From: Leuctra nigra
Taxonomy: Eukaryota > Arthropoda > Insecta > Plecoptera > Leuctridae
Length of the DNA stretch: 64,000 bases
Reading direction: 5' to 3'
Assembly: GCA_934045905.1 (NCBI GenBank)
Contig: OW203771.1
Coordinates: forward strand, 19,600,069 to 19,664,068
This document shows positions 44,361 to 56,380 of this stretch, in pieces. Positions within the stretch are counted from its first letter, which is position 1. Every line of letters begins with the position of its first letter. A program made the position numbers and the translations under genes. Under the pieces are notes generated by a model. The model saw nothing but the letters and a program-made list of their open reading frames with translations, searched no databases and was not told where the DNA came from.

Positions 44361-44981
44361 TTGAGCGAGCGAAGCGAGCGTCTTCTTTTGGCTCTTTTGG
44401 CACGGACCTCTGTTTTTTTTTGTTTTTTTTTCTGCTATTAACCGATACACAGGTCGCACCATTTCATTGATCGATCTGAAATTTTGCATACATGTAAAAC
44501 CAACATTCTCTATTTACAGACCTTAATTTTTTTGAAATCCATTAATTGGATAAAATTTAAATAAATATCTCCTGATAGGCTGAAAAATGAAAACGGTCTT
44601 CGATAATTCTGATCAAACTCATATTTTGCATGATCATTAAGACCAACATTGTCTCTTATTTTACAAAATTTCATCCCAATCAGTTAAGAACGTATGAACT
44701 TATTGACATTTTTAATATCTGTCATAGTAATATGGTATCGAAATGAATGTTTATACCAGTGCCAATTGAATTGAATCTGATTTGCTATATTTACCAGGGT
44801 GCTTAGATGCTATTTTCAAGTTTCGATGAAAAGCATATATACTTTTATGTTGATTGAGTGATCATATTTCAATTCAATATGGATGTATATGTTTTCTGTG
44901 CGTTGTGTACGCATTTCCGGTTCGAGAATTTGCACATACCCGTGCTCGCTCATCAACGCGTTACACTGAGCGTTTGCCTAG
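44361..44981 (+). mobile_element. Helitron-like element, family A, complete, 0.62 kb
   Basis: Left end ttgagcgagcgaagcgagcg with a T-rich tract inside; right end gctcgctcatcaACGCGTTA, cactgAGCGTTTGCCTAG followed by T. Shares the gctctttt(a/g)gcacggacct block with 12195 and 17778. Confidence 0.68.
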
Positions 44982-45142
44982 TTTTATTATTTTGTTTCTA
45001 GTAGCTACATTACTTTCACGGCAAATATTAAGTTTTTGTAAAAATAAATCCTACGTTGAACTATCAAAACAAGTATGGAGAGTTGTGAAACCTGCGGGAT
45101 TTGGCTCAGAGGGTAGAACACAAAGAATCAGCAATATTATAA

Positions 45143-45952
45143 TCTGTTTATTATAAAGAAAATAAATGTTCATTGATGTGAAAAGAGCAATCAAAAATTA
45201 TTATGTATAATATTACGTTCGATACGTCAGCCGTAGTGATGATGTCGCCTTGCGTGAAGTAAACAGTAGATGGCGTTGACCCTCGAGCAGTAGGTCTATT
45301 GAACTCCTGTTCAACAGCAGTTGAGTGACTGGATATGTCACCCCTTCAGGCGCGATGTGATGATGTCTGGGTAACCCCTTTGGTTACCAGGACGTCCAGC
45401 AGGCTGTGCACAAGGAGTGACCTCCTCGGGCAGTTGGTTCAAGTTGGCTCAGGCTGATGACGCTCGTGGCTGCAGACTCGTCGGATCCTCCCGGAGTGTG
45501 CAAGTCACTGACTTTAATACTTTTATATGTTGAAAAACTTGAAAACTGTTCAGTTGATCAGTTTGATGGACTTGATCACGTCGGCACTGTCCCGCTGAAG
45601 TTATTCTATATTCGCGCCTACTGGCTTCACTGGTTCACGAGACAGGTCTCACTGCCTGAGAAAACTCCGACTGATGAAGTTTGGCTGGTAGCTTGACGTT
45701 TTATACCCTCTCACCTCGGTTTACCGCCAAAGAATATGATTGGTTGGTTTCGTACACGTGGTAGCTATTTTTAGGCATTCTGTCATCTCGGAAACGCGCG
45801 AAACGACTTTCTTTCTGCACGTAAGCCCATGCTTTTCTTGGAATCACTGAAAACTAGTCTGGCTGACTGGTTTTGTAGCGTTATCACAATGACTGGTTCA
45901 CTTGTTATTACGTGGTGACATCACAATTTAGGTAAGGTCACATACTTTTTAT
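45143..45952 (-). promoter_or_regulatory. TATA plus initiator promoter, possibly in an LTR
   Basis: The minus strand has GGGTATAAAACG (TATAAAA at 45699-45705) and a TCAGT initiator with +1 near 45672, spaced 33 bases, followed by GC-rich sequence without an open frame and an AATAAA at about 45146-45151. The block is much richer in G+C than its surroundings and is bounded by TGTTTATT and GGTCACA, i.e. TG...CA ends. Promoter, R-like region and polyadenylation signal within 0.8 kb are what a solo LTR would show, but I find no 5-bp target duplication and no primer binding site. Confidence 0.4.
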
Positions 45953-47279
45953 ATGGATTCACTCACTTTCTTGATATAATTGCACATTGTTAAACTTATT
46001 TGATTGCTCGTTATATTTTTGTCTATATTTTGATTGCTGTTGAATTTTAAGATTGTAAGTTTACATAATGATTCTAATTAATTACTTTGTGTTCAGTTAA
46101 CCTTGACTCTAAGAATGCCATGCTACAAGCTTGTTCATTCTTTAAACCTACTTCAAGCAAACATTATTATTTTTAAAGTTAATTTTCTAACCTAGATAGG
46201 CCAACTTGTTACAGTTGCTTTCTTATACCATGCTCAGCCCAATATTTGTACTCTTTATATTGTAAAAAAATTAAATACCTAAGTAATTCGTTAACGATAG
46301 CAATAAACATATAAATGGGGGTGAACCCTCAAAAAGTAATTAGTTGACATTTTAATTATTCTTGCGACAACTCTTAATTTTTTATGTCACACTCATTCCG
46401 TATTTATAGGTTATGTAAAACAGATATAAAAGATTAAATTATATTCTTCTTAAAAATGATTGTGTTAGTAATAATTTCAGAGAGATCACGAAAAACTCCA
46501 TACTCCATTTGGCATTACAAAAAGTACATAGTAAACTGATTTTACTGTGAACTGATACAGTACAGTAAACTATTTTTTCAAATGTCAGTATTATTGATCA
46601 GTTTATTAATATCAATCACGAGGACATTGTTTGATTACCTAATAAAAATTATACCGACGTAAGATTGATGGGGACAAAGATTAAGTGAGTTTTTAAAAAC
46701 ATGTAAGAAAACAGATGTGAGATAAAAAATTATAATTTAAAAAATAAAGATATCAGTTCTTTAAACTATTGTTTAAATGACTTAATTTTTATTGAAATTC
46801 AATTTTATATCATTATCTATTATGTGTTCTTGTAATACAATTCCAAATACCCGTCAAAGGGTGCTCTTTGAACATTTGAACAAACAAACAAAATGCATCC
46901 ATTGTTTTATTAGTATATTAGGTTATAAATAATAATCTTATTCGTTTCAAGATTAAGTTCAAGAATACTGATTATTAAGATAGTCAGTAATGAAGAAAGG
47001 AAAAATCAAAAAATGATAACAACTTACAATGTAGCTACGAAAAGCATTAAAAGAATTACACTAATCTAGAATCTTCTTAAAAAACATTGTAACTACAAAG
47101 ACACATGGCACACGCCACAAAGATTGAGTCACCCGGAGCAAGGAGGCCGTTGCCATGGCAACTATCAAGTGACGGACAATAGTTCGATTCCCGAGAGAGC
47201 AAAGTTGAAGTGTAGGTAATACAAGAAGATATCATCTAAGTGAGACATTTATTACACTATTTCTAGGAACCATAATATA
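45953..47279. other. intergenic, no gene recognised
   Basis: A+T-rich. A short GC-richer patch at 47105-47215 contains agttcgattcccg, close to a pol III B box. Nothing else seen. Confidence 0.4.
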
Positions 47280-47972
<693 letters not shown>

Positions 47973-47984
47973 TCTATAAGGCTG

Positions 47985-49055
47985 CAAACACACGAAGCGT
48001 TTTTTCATGCCCAGACGCGGCATGGAAAAAGCGCGACGTTTTTCTTTGTCAACACACGGGGCGTGGCGAGACGCGACGGTTTTAGCAGCTGTCAAGGTCA
48101 TGCTATGTCAGCTGTACAAAAACGTCGCGTGAAATAAACGCCCGTGTGTTTGCTCTTATTTGAATCAATGTGTTTCGTTTCGACTTCCGGGATGGGCAGG
48201 AAAATAAACGCGACATGTCGCGACTGGCCGGCGTGGAAAAACACGCCGCGTGTAAAAACCGCCTCACTGAAAAATCTATTTTGTTTAATATATGGTCTTC
48301 AGTGTTGGAACTTGCTGACGTTATCATTTAACTATAACAAAAAAATTTAAAAATAAATATATATTTTTTATTATTTTTTATATTTTTGGGGGAATTTTAT
48401 TGTTTTTTTAACAATGCTTACTAAAACGCATTTATAAAAAGGTGTAATGATATAAGTTACATTTTTTATATTTTTATTTTCCTATATGTGTACTCAAGAG
48501 ATTGGGGTATGGGTTTTCCATTACTACTTCTACATTTCAAGTTATAATTTATTTATCAATCAAGATATTTGAAACATTGAAAAATTTACATCTAACCAAT
48601 TTTTTGTTATTTTTTAACACTTCTATATGCTTACATTCAAATGGATACCCCATTTCCTTCAAGTAACTCCAAAGAAAATTCACTGAAAATTTCAGACAGT
48701 TTGAGCTAGCGGTCGACTAGATATATTGGTTTTCATGGTTGAACATGAAGAAAGTATAGTTTTTTTAGTAAATCGGGGTTAAAGTTGGCAGTACCTATAT
48801 GAAGGCACTATAGCTCCGACTCACTTCTCTCTTGCTCCCTCGACTTTCAAGTGAGACAAATTCATTTTTTTTTTTTACTGAATAATGAAAATGTATACTT
48901 CAAAAAAATTTAAAGCAAAAAAAATTTCGATTTTTGTTGTTGTTATTTTCAGTATACTCCCCCATAAGACTTAATGCTACCTACCTTCTCGGCGTCTCGC
49001 CGGCGTGCGAACGCTTCGGCTGGGCGTGAAAAAATCGCCCCGTGCGACCACATGA
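47985..49055. mobile_element. candidate DNA transposon with imperfect inverted ends
   Basis: The left end ctgcaaacacacgaagcg, ttttttcatgcccag is matched by the reverse complement of the right end (gtcgcacggggcg, attttttcacgcccag) near 49020-49050. GC-rich cacgccgcg / gcgacatgtcgcg words lie inside the left part, A+T-rich sequence in the middle. No transposase. PIF/Harbinger-type is a guess. Confidence 0.45.
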
Positions 49056-49254
49056 CATGATTCATCATCCTGTTTACTAAAATGCATTACTCGTTTTGGA
49101 ATTATAATAATCCTCGTCATTTAAACTTATAGATTAATATTTTAATCTTGAATGAAATATGTTTAGAAATGAGCATGTATGACTAATAAAATTATGATAA
49201 GCCTCTAAGCCTTGTTCTTTCATCACGTGGGTCATACTTGCTTGAAGATTATGT

Positions 49255-49560
49255 ACTAGGAAAACGCTCGGTGTAACGTGTTGATGAGCGAGCACCGATA
49301 CGCGCGACATTGCCAATCGAGCACGATCCATTCAATCAAAGATAACTAACTACATAATTTCCAATTTTCCTTGCAACTTTCCATAAACACTCTGGATCAA
49401 TTAAAAAAAATTAATGTACTTTTCCATTGGACAGATATTCAAAACACTAAAATAGCAATCTGTAAATTCTTGACCTAATGGGCTGATAATGTATAAAATA
49501 TGATGCTATCTAGTCGAGACGTTGTTTTTATAACAGCTGTGAAGCACGATACACATCCCA
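49255..49560 (-). mobile_element. Helitron-like 3' terminal fragment, family A
   Basis: Starts ctaggaaaacgctcggtgta, acgtgttgatgagcgagcacc, the standard terminus read on the minus strand, then short interior similarity. The other end is absent. Confidence 0.6.
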
Positions 49561-50236
49561 AAATAAATTATTTTAGATAGGTACCTATGTATAATTAATG
49601 CCTACATTACATATTGACTACATTATACATAATACAAAGGCCCTTGCCACCATTAAAAATATGATTGGATGAAGTCAGCTCAGAATTACTGATTTTAGAG
49701 CTCACTTTAAGAAACATTGAAATTGACTTCCGCCCATCTACCTCTAAGGTACCTATCAGTATACAATGTAAAAATTAAAACAGTGATGTTTAAAACATTA
49801 TCAACAGTAACTTGACGTCGTTTACATGACTCAATGCACACACTCTAAGTAAATAAGGAACGAAGGAAACTTATTTCTCAAGAAAATATATAACAACTCT
49901 ATAGGCTTTGGTTTGATTGGTAAACGGACCTCTATAAATTCAGAGCCAAAAATAAGAAGAAAAATTACATTTGAAGTTTCTTGCCGTGATGACGTTTTCA
50001 ATGTAATGTACGGGGTTTGGACTGTTATTGTGTATTAAAATAAATTTGTTTGAAGCACAAAAGGAAAAGGTATGCGCCTGAGGTGAGTTTCGGTTATTTA
50101 TTAATTGACTAAAAGCAGAAGAAGTAATTTTAGACGTGATGGACAATGAAAGTCGACAATTTTATATAAATTGAGAGTCAGGCACGCGCAAGCGTTCCGC
50201 AAGGAAGGATATACAGAACTGGGTAACTAACTGTAA
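49561..50236 (+). repeat. contains repeat family D (49640-49760); otherwise no feature
   Basis: ccaccattaaaaatatgattggatgaag at 49648 is an unoccupied version of the site into which the 54384-57579 element inserted. The remainder shows nothing recognisable. Confidence 0.5.
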
Positions 50237-50452
50237 GTATAATCCCCATAAAAAACACTTCTTGCAAAAATACCAGCCAAGTCTCTTCAACAACAACAAA
50301 ATATGAAATCTAAAAATTATGCACTGAAAAGTAGTGATAACAAAAAATTAGCCAAGTCAAAACTTTATTTGAAAATAAAAAAAATACTAGGCGCATCGTG
50401 TATATAAATAGTTGAGAAGTATAGGCCAGATATGAAATATGAAATATACTTA
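50237..50452 (+). mobile_element. left hairpin arm of an outer family B element, interrupted by the nested copy
   Basis: atccccataaaaaacact, aataccagccaagtctcttc, tgcactgaaaagtagtga and tactaggcgcatcgtgtata correspond to the left arm of the palindrome at 6200-6385. Its partner arm reappears at 54085-54165, on the other side of the nested element. Confidence 0.6.
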
Positions 50453-51447
50453 TCTAGTGGAGCGGTCGCTCCACACAGCCAAGTCGTACCGTACACTCAC
50501 AGTATCTCAACATACCGTAAATGCCTAATAAACTGAGGAGCAGACCAACTACTTTTACTGTAAGCAACAACATGGCATTTTCGGCCTACTGGATCTCAAA
50601 ATTGGTAAATCTCACATTGTTGCGATATATCTTAATTTCGAGCTATGGCCCACCCCACTACATATACCAAATTTGAGAACAATAGGTTATGCCATTTGCG
50701 CGCTAGAGGACCGAGAAAACAGTGAAATTACATCACTTTCTGATTCTGAAGATGATGATGATGATGATGATGATGATATCAGGAAACGTTGCTATCACCG
50801 CCACAGCCTAAACGGCTGAACCGATCAACCTGAAATTTTTACCACATATGCACTTTTGGCGTCTGATGATACCTTGCCTCTTGTGATTTTTTGTGCCGCC
50901 ATATTTAAACCGGAAGTGACGTCATATATGAAAAACGGCTGGACCGATTAGGACGAAATTAGCGCCATTCGATTTAGATGGTCATCTATAGGAAGTATGT
51001 TACTTAAAAATATAATGTTCTTATATTCTAAACCGGAAGTCGCGTCATAAATTTGCAATATTTAGCTTATTTCATCAAATTATACTGTAAATACACATAT
51101 CATTATCTTACATTGTAACAAAGACAATACAAAATTATAATTTCAATACACAGTGTTCTCGGCCGCCATTCCTGAAACCGGAAGTGACGTCATACATCGA
51201 AAATGCCTGTACCGATTGCCACTGAACTAGCTCCTGTATATTCATTCTGCAATCTATTTGAAAAATCAATTGGGATAAATGAATATACAAATTAACGGTA
51301 CCGGAAATGGCGGCAGGAACCACTAAATGAAACCGGAAGTGACGTCATATATTGAAAACGACATGAGCGATTTGACGGAAATTAGCGCTATTGAATTCAG
51401 AAGGTCATTCATGAAGTATCAACTAGATCTTGGACTAGAGCAACTAG

Positions 51448-52017
51448 AGTAACTTATCTTGGAACAACCACATCAACAGAACTTCTAGTCGAGCAAGCAG
51501 TACTCTACACTTCGTCATGAGGAATCTAATAGGTGCTCCTGAAATTGCTAAGGAGAGAGCATACCTCACGCTTGTTCGACCGCAGTTGGAGTACTGTTCT
51601 TCCATTTGGAGTCCTCACACGCAGAGCAACAAGTACAGCTTGGACACTGTTCAGAGGCGAGCTGCGAGGTACGTCAAAGGTTCCTTCGGGATCTCTCCAG
51701 GTCCCACTGAATTATTGTACGAACTCGGATGGGAGTCCTTAGAAGAACGCAGGAATCATTCGAGAATCATCGCCATCTACAAGGCTTATCAGAATCAGCC
51801 AGCTTGGGCAGACTTAGGCTCTTATCTTCTGGATCCTAACTACATTGAAAGGAACGACCACATCCACAAGATCAGAAGAATCCAGCCACACTCCAACATC
51901 GAGAAGTACTCGCTTGCGGCTGAGGGCATCTGCCTATGGAATGATCTCCCTGATGATGTCCTGCATCCTATGCCAACTAACAGTAGAGACCTTAGATTCA
52001 GACTTAAAAATATTTAG
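51448..52017 (+). pseudogene. 5'-truncated non-LTR retrotransposon ORF2, C-terminal 189 codons
   Basis: The frame opens after a stop at 51445 and reads SNLSWNNHINRTSSRASSTL, then ERAYLTLVRPQLEYCSSIW, DTVQRRAARYVKG, ELGWESLEERRNHSRI and LWNDLPDDV, ending RDLRFRLKNI stop. This is the conserved C-terminal domain after the RT of CR1/L2-type non-LTR elements, distinct from the ORF2 at 34034. The RT and endonuclease are missing through 5' truncation, the usual result of target-primed integration. It lies inside the family B element. Confidence 0.85.
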
Positions 52018-52109
52018 CTTAGTATCACCACAACAGCCCGAACTACATTTATCATGTCAATTTCATAATTATATCCTAATTGTGTATGTACAGTAAAGTG
52101 TGTTTTCAG

Positions 52110-52150
52110 TTGTGTGTATTTAATTAAATAAAATAAATAAAATAAAAAAT
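52110..52150 (+). repeat. (AAATAAAAT)n tail of the nested LINE fragment
   Basis: ttaaataaaataaataaaataaaaaataaaa follows the LINE stop by about 95 bases. Family B sequence (ctaaattgtttcttattacc) resumes immediately after it, matching 28395-28410 in reverse complement. Confidence 0.75.
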
Positions 52151-54072
52151 AAAACTAAATTGTTTCTTATTACCTATACCGGAAATGACGTCATAAAAAT
52201 GCTAAATGACATCATTAATATTCTAAAGGACACTAAATTCACCACTTTATACTTTTAAATAGATATTTAGTAAACATACATTGTAAATTATTATAAATTC
52301 AAGGTTGCAGTGCTCTCGGCCGCCATTTTCTAAAACCGGAAGTGACGTCATATAACGAAAACGGCTGTACCGATTGCAACTAAATTTTGGAATTGTGTAG
52401 GACTTATAATTATCAATTCAATACGACATTAATTTCGGCCGCCATTGTTAAAACCGGAAGTGACGTCATATATCGAAAACGGATGTACCGATTGCAACCA
52501 AATTTTAGAATTATGTCGGACTAATATAATTATGAAATAAAGACGACATTATTTTCGGCCGCCATTGTCAAAACCGGAAGTGACGTCATATATCGAAAAC
52601 GGCTGTACCAATTGCAACCAAATTTTGGAAATGTGTAGGACTAATAATTATGAATTAAAGACGACATTATTTTCGGCCGCCATTGTTAAAACCGAAGTGA
52701 CGTCATTATCGAAAGCGGCTGTACAGATTGCAACCAAATTTTGGAAATAGTATGACTAATAATTATGAATTCAAGACGACATTAATTTCGGCCGCCATTT
52801 CAAAACCGGAAGGGACGTTATAATATATCGAAAACGGCTGGACCGCTTGTAATTTCTTAGTACCTATCCTACTCGGTTGAGGCGTATTTTTTTAAAGAAA
52901 TTAGTCCTAGGTCGGACATGTGCTACAAGCTGTATGAATAAACTAACAAAATAAGTGATATCCCAGAAAAAAACACTCCGTGTAAAAAAGGCAGCCAAGT
53001 CTCTTTACTTAAAAAAAAATCAACACCGAAAAGGAGTGATATCAAAAAAGGAGCCAAGTCAATGACATCTCCAAATATTTAATCGTATCTTTGAAATAAA
53101 AGTATAAACACCGAGAAATACTTTACAAAAGGACTTGGCGCATCGTTTTTTTAAAGAAATTTTTCTATTCATAAGCATATGCCATTTATATACAACCGTA
53201 ATTTAGAATTTTTGGAATAATAGGGACACAACTTTCAATTACATATTATACCTACATACCTACTGTAAAATATTTTCTATTTGAATATGTACGCGATGAA
53301 ACTTGTTGCCTATTTTTGTAATAAATATATACAGTAGTTATCTTCATATTATTGTTTCGTGGTCAACATAATTAAGTCTCATGCGTTATACATTCTCACA
53401 ATGAAATACATTTCTATTAATCCACATTTTATAACAATACATTTCACAAAGTACACAGTGAAGTCACATTGAACAACTATTAAAACCATAATAATATATA
53501 CCATATAATGGTATAATATATACCATAATAATATACTTCCATAATATAATAGTGTTCTATAAATAGTTAGTAATTATTTGACAACTTTTTATGATTTCCC
53601 TCAGTCATGATCAAATTATGAAAAGATATCCTTCTAATATCACCATATTAACAGTGCTATAAGAATATATATGAGCCCACTTCCTTGTTATTTAATTCTA
53701 CCTCCCTTATTATTACTTCTATTACAGCATGACATCTTTCTTCTATCGCCATTACAAAATTATAAAATAGCCATTACCAAAAGTAGCTTGATTCATAGAT
53801 CCTGGCTCAAATAAAAAGAGGAATATGTACCTACTTGTTAATAATCTTTCCACTTTTAGGATAGAATGATGTCTTTAAAAAAACGATGCGCCAAGTCCTT
53901 TTGTAAAGTATTTCTCGGTGTTTATACTTTTATTTCAAAGATACGATTAAATATTTGGAAATGTCATTGACTTGGCTCCTTTTTTGATATCACTCCTTTT
54001 CGGTGTTGATTTTTTTTTAAGTAAAGAGACTTGGCTGCCTTTTTTACACGGAGTGTTTTTTTCTGGGATATA

Positions 54073-54229
54073 CATATAATGTACCAATAATGTCCTAAAA
54101 AACGATGCGCCAAGTATTTTTTTGATTTTCAATTAAAGTTTTGACTTTGAAAGTTATCAATCTACTTTAATGTACCTATGCAACAATCTACATCTACCAA
54201 ATGGGTTAAAAATATCTGTATTTCAGAGA
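54073..54229. mobile_element. right hairpin arm remnant of the outer family B element
   Basis: aacgatgcgccaagtatttttttga and caattaaagttttgactt (54098-54150) are the reverse complement of 50345-50395. Beyond 54150 similarity is lost. Confidence 0.5.
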
Positions 54230-54383
54230 AAGAAGGCCTGAAGAAAATTTTCTCGATTTTGCGTTGCAACTTTTGGAATAATGTCAACCTCTTTCAATGG
54301 CGATTTGACTTATTCCAACAAATTCAGATATATTGATGCATTCTCTCACACAATGGCCCATGTCAACATAACAAAATATGATT
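54230..54383 (+). repeat. repeat family D, left part, split by insertion
   Basis: gattttgcgttgcaactttt, cacaatggcccatgtcaaca and aaaatatgatt match 43075-43190. The family resumes at 57580 with aatatgattggatgaag. Confidence 0.65.
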
Positions 54384-54693
54384 CGGCGTGTCTATTCACA
54401 CGGCGGCCGTGCCCGCAAGAGGTTCAAATTCTATTTACACCAGAAGTTCGCCGTGTAGCCAAGAAGGCGTATGCTATTCACACCAGAGTTCGCCGTGCGC
54501 GCAAGAAGGCGTATGCTATTTACACCAGAGTAAAACCGTGTGTGGAAACGGCCTTGTATTATGAACACGACACGGTAGTAGACCGTGCAAGTGAGCTGCG
54601 AACACATTAGATACCTAGTTCAAATTCTAGAGTGACACCATATAGCAACTTAAGTAGATATCTAACGCAACAATTCCTCAGTGGCAACAATAA

Positions 54694-54756
54694 CCGGTTG
54701 GTTAGCCCATTGGCTTAGAGCGCAGACGATCGGGGTTCGATTCCCCGTCAGGGATT
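54694..54756 (+). tRNA. tRNA-like sequence inside the 3.2-kb element
   Basis: ggttggttagcccattgg, cttagagcgcagacgatc then GGGGTTCGATTCCCC: a perfect B box (GGTTCGATTCC) inside a complete T stem (CGGGG/CCCCG) and an A-box-like TTAGCCCATTGG. The distance between boxes is short and no acceptor stem forms, so it is a tRNA-derived relic rather than a gene. Confidence 0.45.
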
Positions 54757-56307
54757 ATCTTTTTTACTTCTGTAATTAACTTTATTTACAATCTACTGGT
54801 CATTTGACATGTATTTTATTGTTTAATATAAGATTAAATGCGTCATACAATTATAATAGTAGTTTTCACTTCGTAAAACATTGCCTTCTAGCGTTCACGG
54901 TCTAGTCACGGCGGCTGTTTGCGCAAGGGGTTCAAATTCTATTGCCACCAGAGTACACCAGAGTTCACTCCAAGATGGCCGTCCTCTGAACAGCTGTTTT
55001 CCGGAGCCTATTTAGACTTTTTATACTAATGCAGAAGGATCGTGACGTTTTGAAAAGTGTAGGAACTTAACAATAATCAATACAATTAGGCCAGGGTCAT
55101 ACGTCACGACCCCAAACTTCGATCTAAACGCATCTGTGCAGCTAAATGACTTCACTTACGCGCACGGTTTTACTTCTGGTGTAAATAGAATGGGAATTCA
55201 TAGGAACACGGCAGCCGTTTGCGCAAGGGGTTCAAATTCTATTGCCACCAGAGTACACCAGAGTTCACTCCAAGATGGCCGTCCTCTGAACAGCTGTTTT
55301 CCGGAGCCTATTTAGACTTTTTATACTAATGCAGAAGGATCGTGACGTTTTGAAAAGTGTAGGAACTGAACAATAATCAATACAATTAGGCCAGGGTCAT
55401 ACAACACGACCCCAAACTTCGATCTAAACGCATCTGTGCAGCTAAATGACTTCACTTACGCGCACGGTTTTACTTCTGGTGTAAATAGAATAGGAATTCA
55501 TAGGAACACGGCGGCCGTTTGCGCAAAGGGTTCAAATTCTATTGCCACCAGAGTACACCAGAGTACACTCCAAGATGGCCGTCCCCTGAACAGCTGTTTT
55601 CCGGAGCCTATTTAGACTTTTTATACTAATGCAGAAGGATCGTGACGTTTTGAAAAGTGTAGGAACTGAACAATAATCAATACAATTAGGCCAGGGTCAT
55701 ACGTCACGACCCCAAACTTCGTTCTAAACGCATCTGTGCAGCTAAATGACTTCACTTACGCACACTGTTTTACTTCTGGTGTTAATAGAATAGGAATTCA
55801 TAGGAACACGGCAGCCGTTTGCGCAAGGGGTTCAAATTCTATTGCCCCCAGAGTACACCAGAGTTCACTCGAAGATGGCCGTCCTCTGAACAGCTGTTTT
55901 CCGGAGCCCATTTAGACTTAAATTAATGTAGAAGAGTCGTGACTGTTTAAAAAGAATATGAACTGATCAATAATTGATTGCAATTAGGTCAGCCACGTAG
56001 TACAAATACTAGTGAAAACATATTGCAACTTAAGTAGACATAAAACACAAGGTCTTTTAATTTGCATCAATAGCCGGCTATTGGGGCTACTTGGACCGGT
56101 CATATCCGCACTCAGGTCGTGACGTAGTATATCCACTTCCTCCTATGCTATAGGGGGAAGTGGAATCATGTTCAAAGTGGAATCATGTTCATACGTGTAA
56201 TGATTGGCAGCCAAAGGGACAACCGGCACATTGCGCAGTAGGATGCGCGTAAGCAACGCCTGTGTGTAATTTTATGTAGCAGTTTTTAACGCACCTCAGC
56301 ATGAGCA

Positions 56308-56380
56308 GCTTTGTAGCTCAGGCGGTAAGGCGTTTGCCTGCGGTGCAAGGGTACACCGGTTCGAATCTGGTCGGGGACGA
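56308..56380 (+). tRNA. tRNA-like sequence, anticodon loop reads GCG
   Basis: GTAGCTCAGGCGGTAAGGCG gives an A box and D arm; TTTGC-CTGCGGT-GCAAG gives an anticodon arm with U33 and GCG; ACCGG-TTCGAAT-CTGGT gives a T arm. The 3' half of the acceptor (CGGGGAC) is canonical but the 5' half (agctttg) pairs poorly. Probably a tRNA pseudogene or tRNA-derived SINE head in the centre of the 3.2-kb element. Confidence 0.5.

Larger units (their letters stand above)
50453..54072 (-). mobile_element. large family B element, reverse orientation, containing a nested LINE fragment
   Basis: The left end is the terminal hairpin (atctagtggagcggtcgctc). The right end is ctttttttacacggagtg-type sequence, finishing at ctgggatata 54072. 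Long arms 52967-53170 and 53872-54070 form the inverted repeat seen in the copy at 61493. The body has about ten cggaagtgacgtcat motifs, and from 52310 to 52860 they sit in a ~118-bp tandem repeat with ttcggccgccattgt. A 5'-truncated LINE interrupts it at about 51430-52150. Confidence 0.7.

Noticed and set aside
54281..54610. 109-codon plus-strand frame with RRARKKAYAI repeats
   Set aside because: It crosses the target repeat and the 60-bp repeats at the edge of the 3.2-kb element, beginning before the insertion junction.
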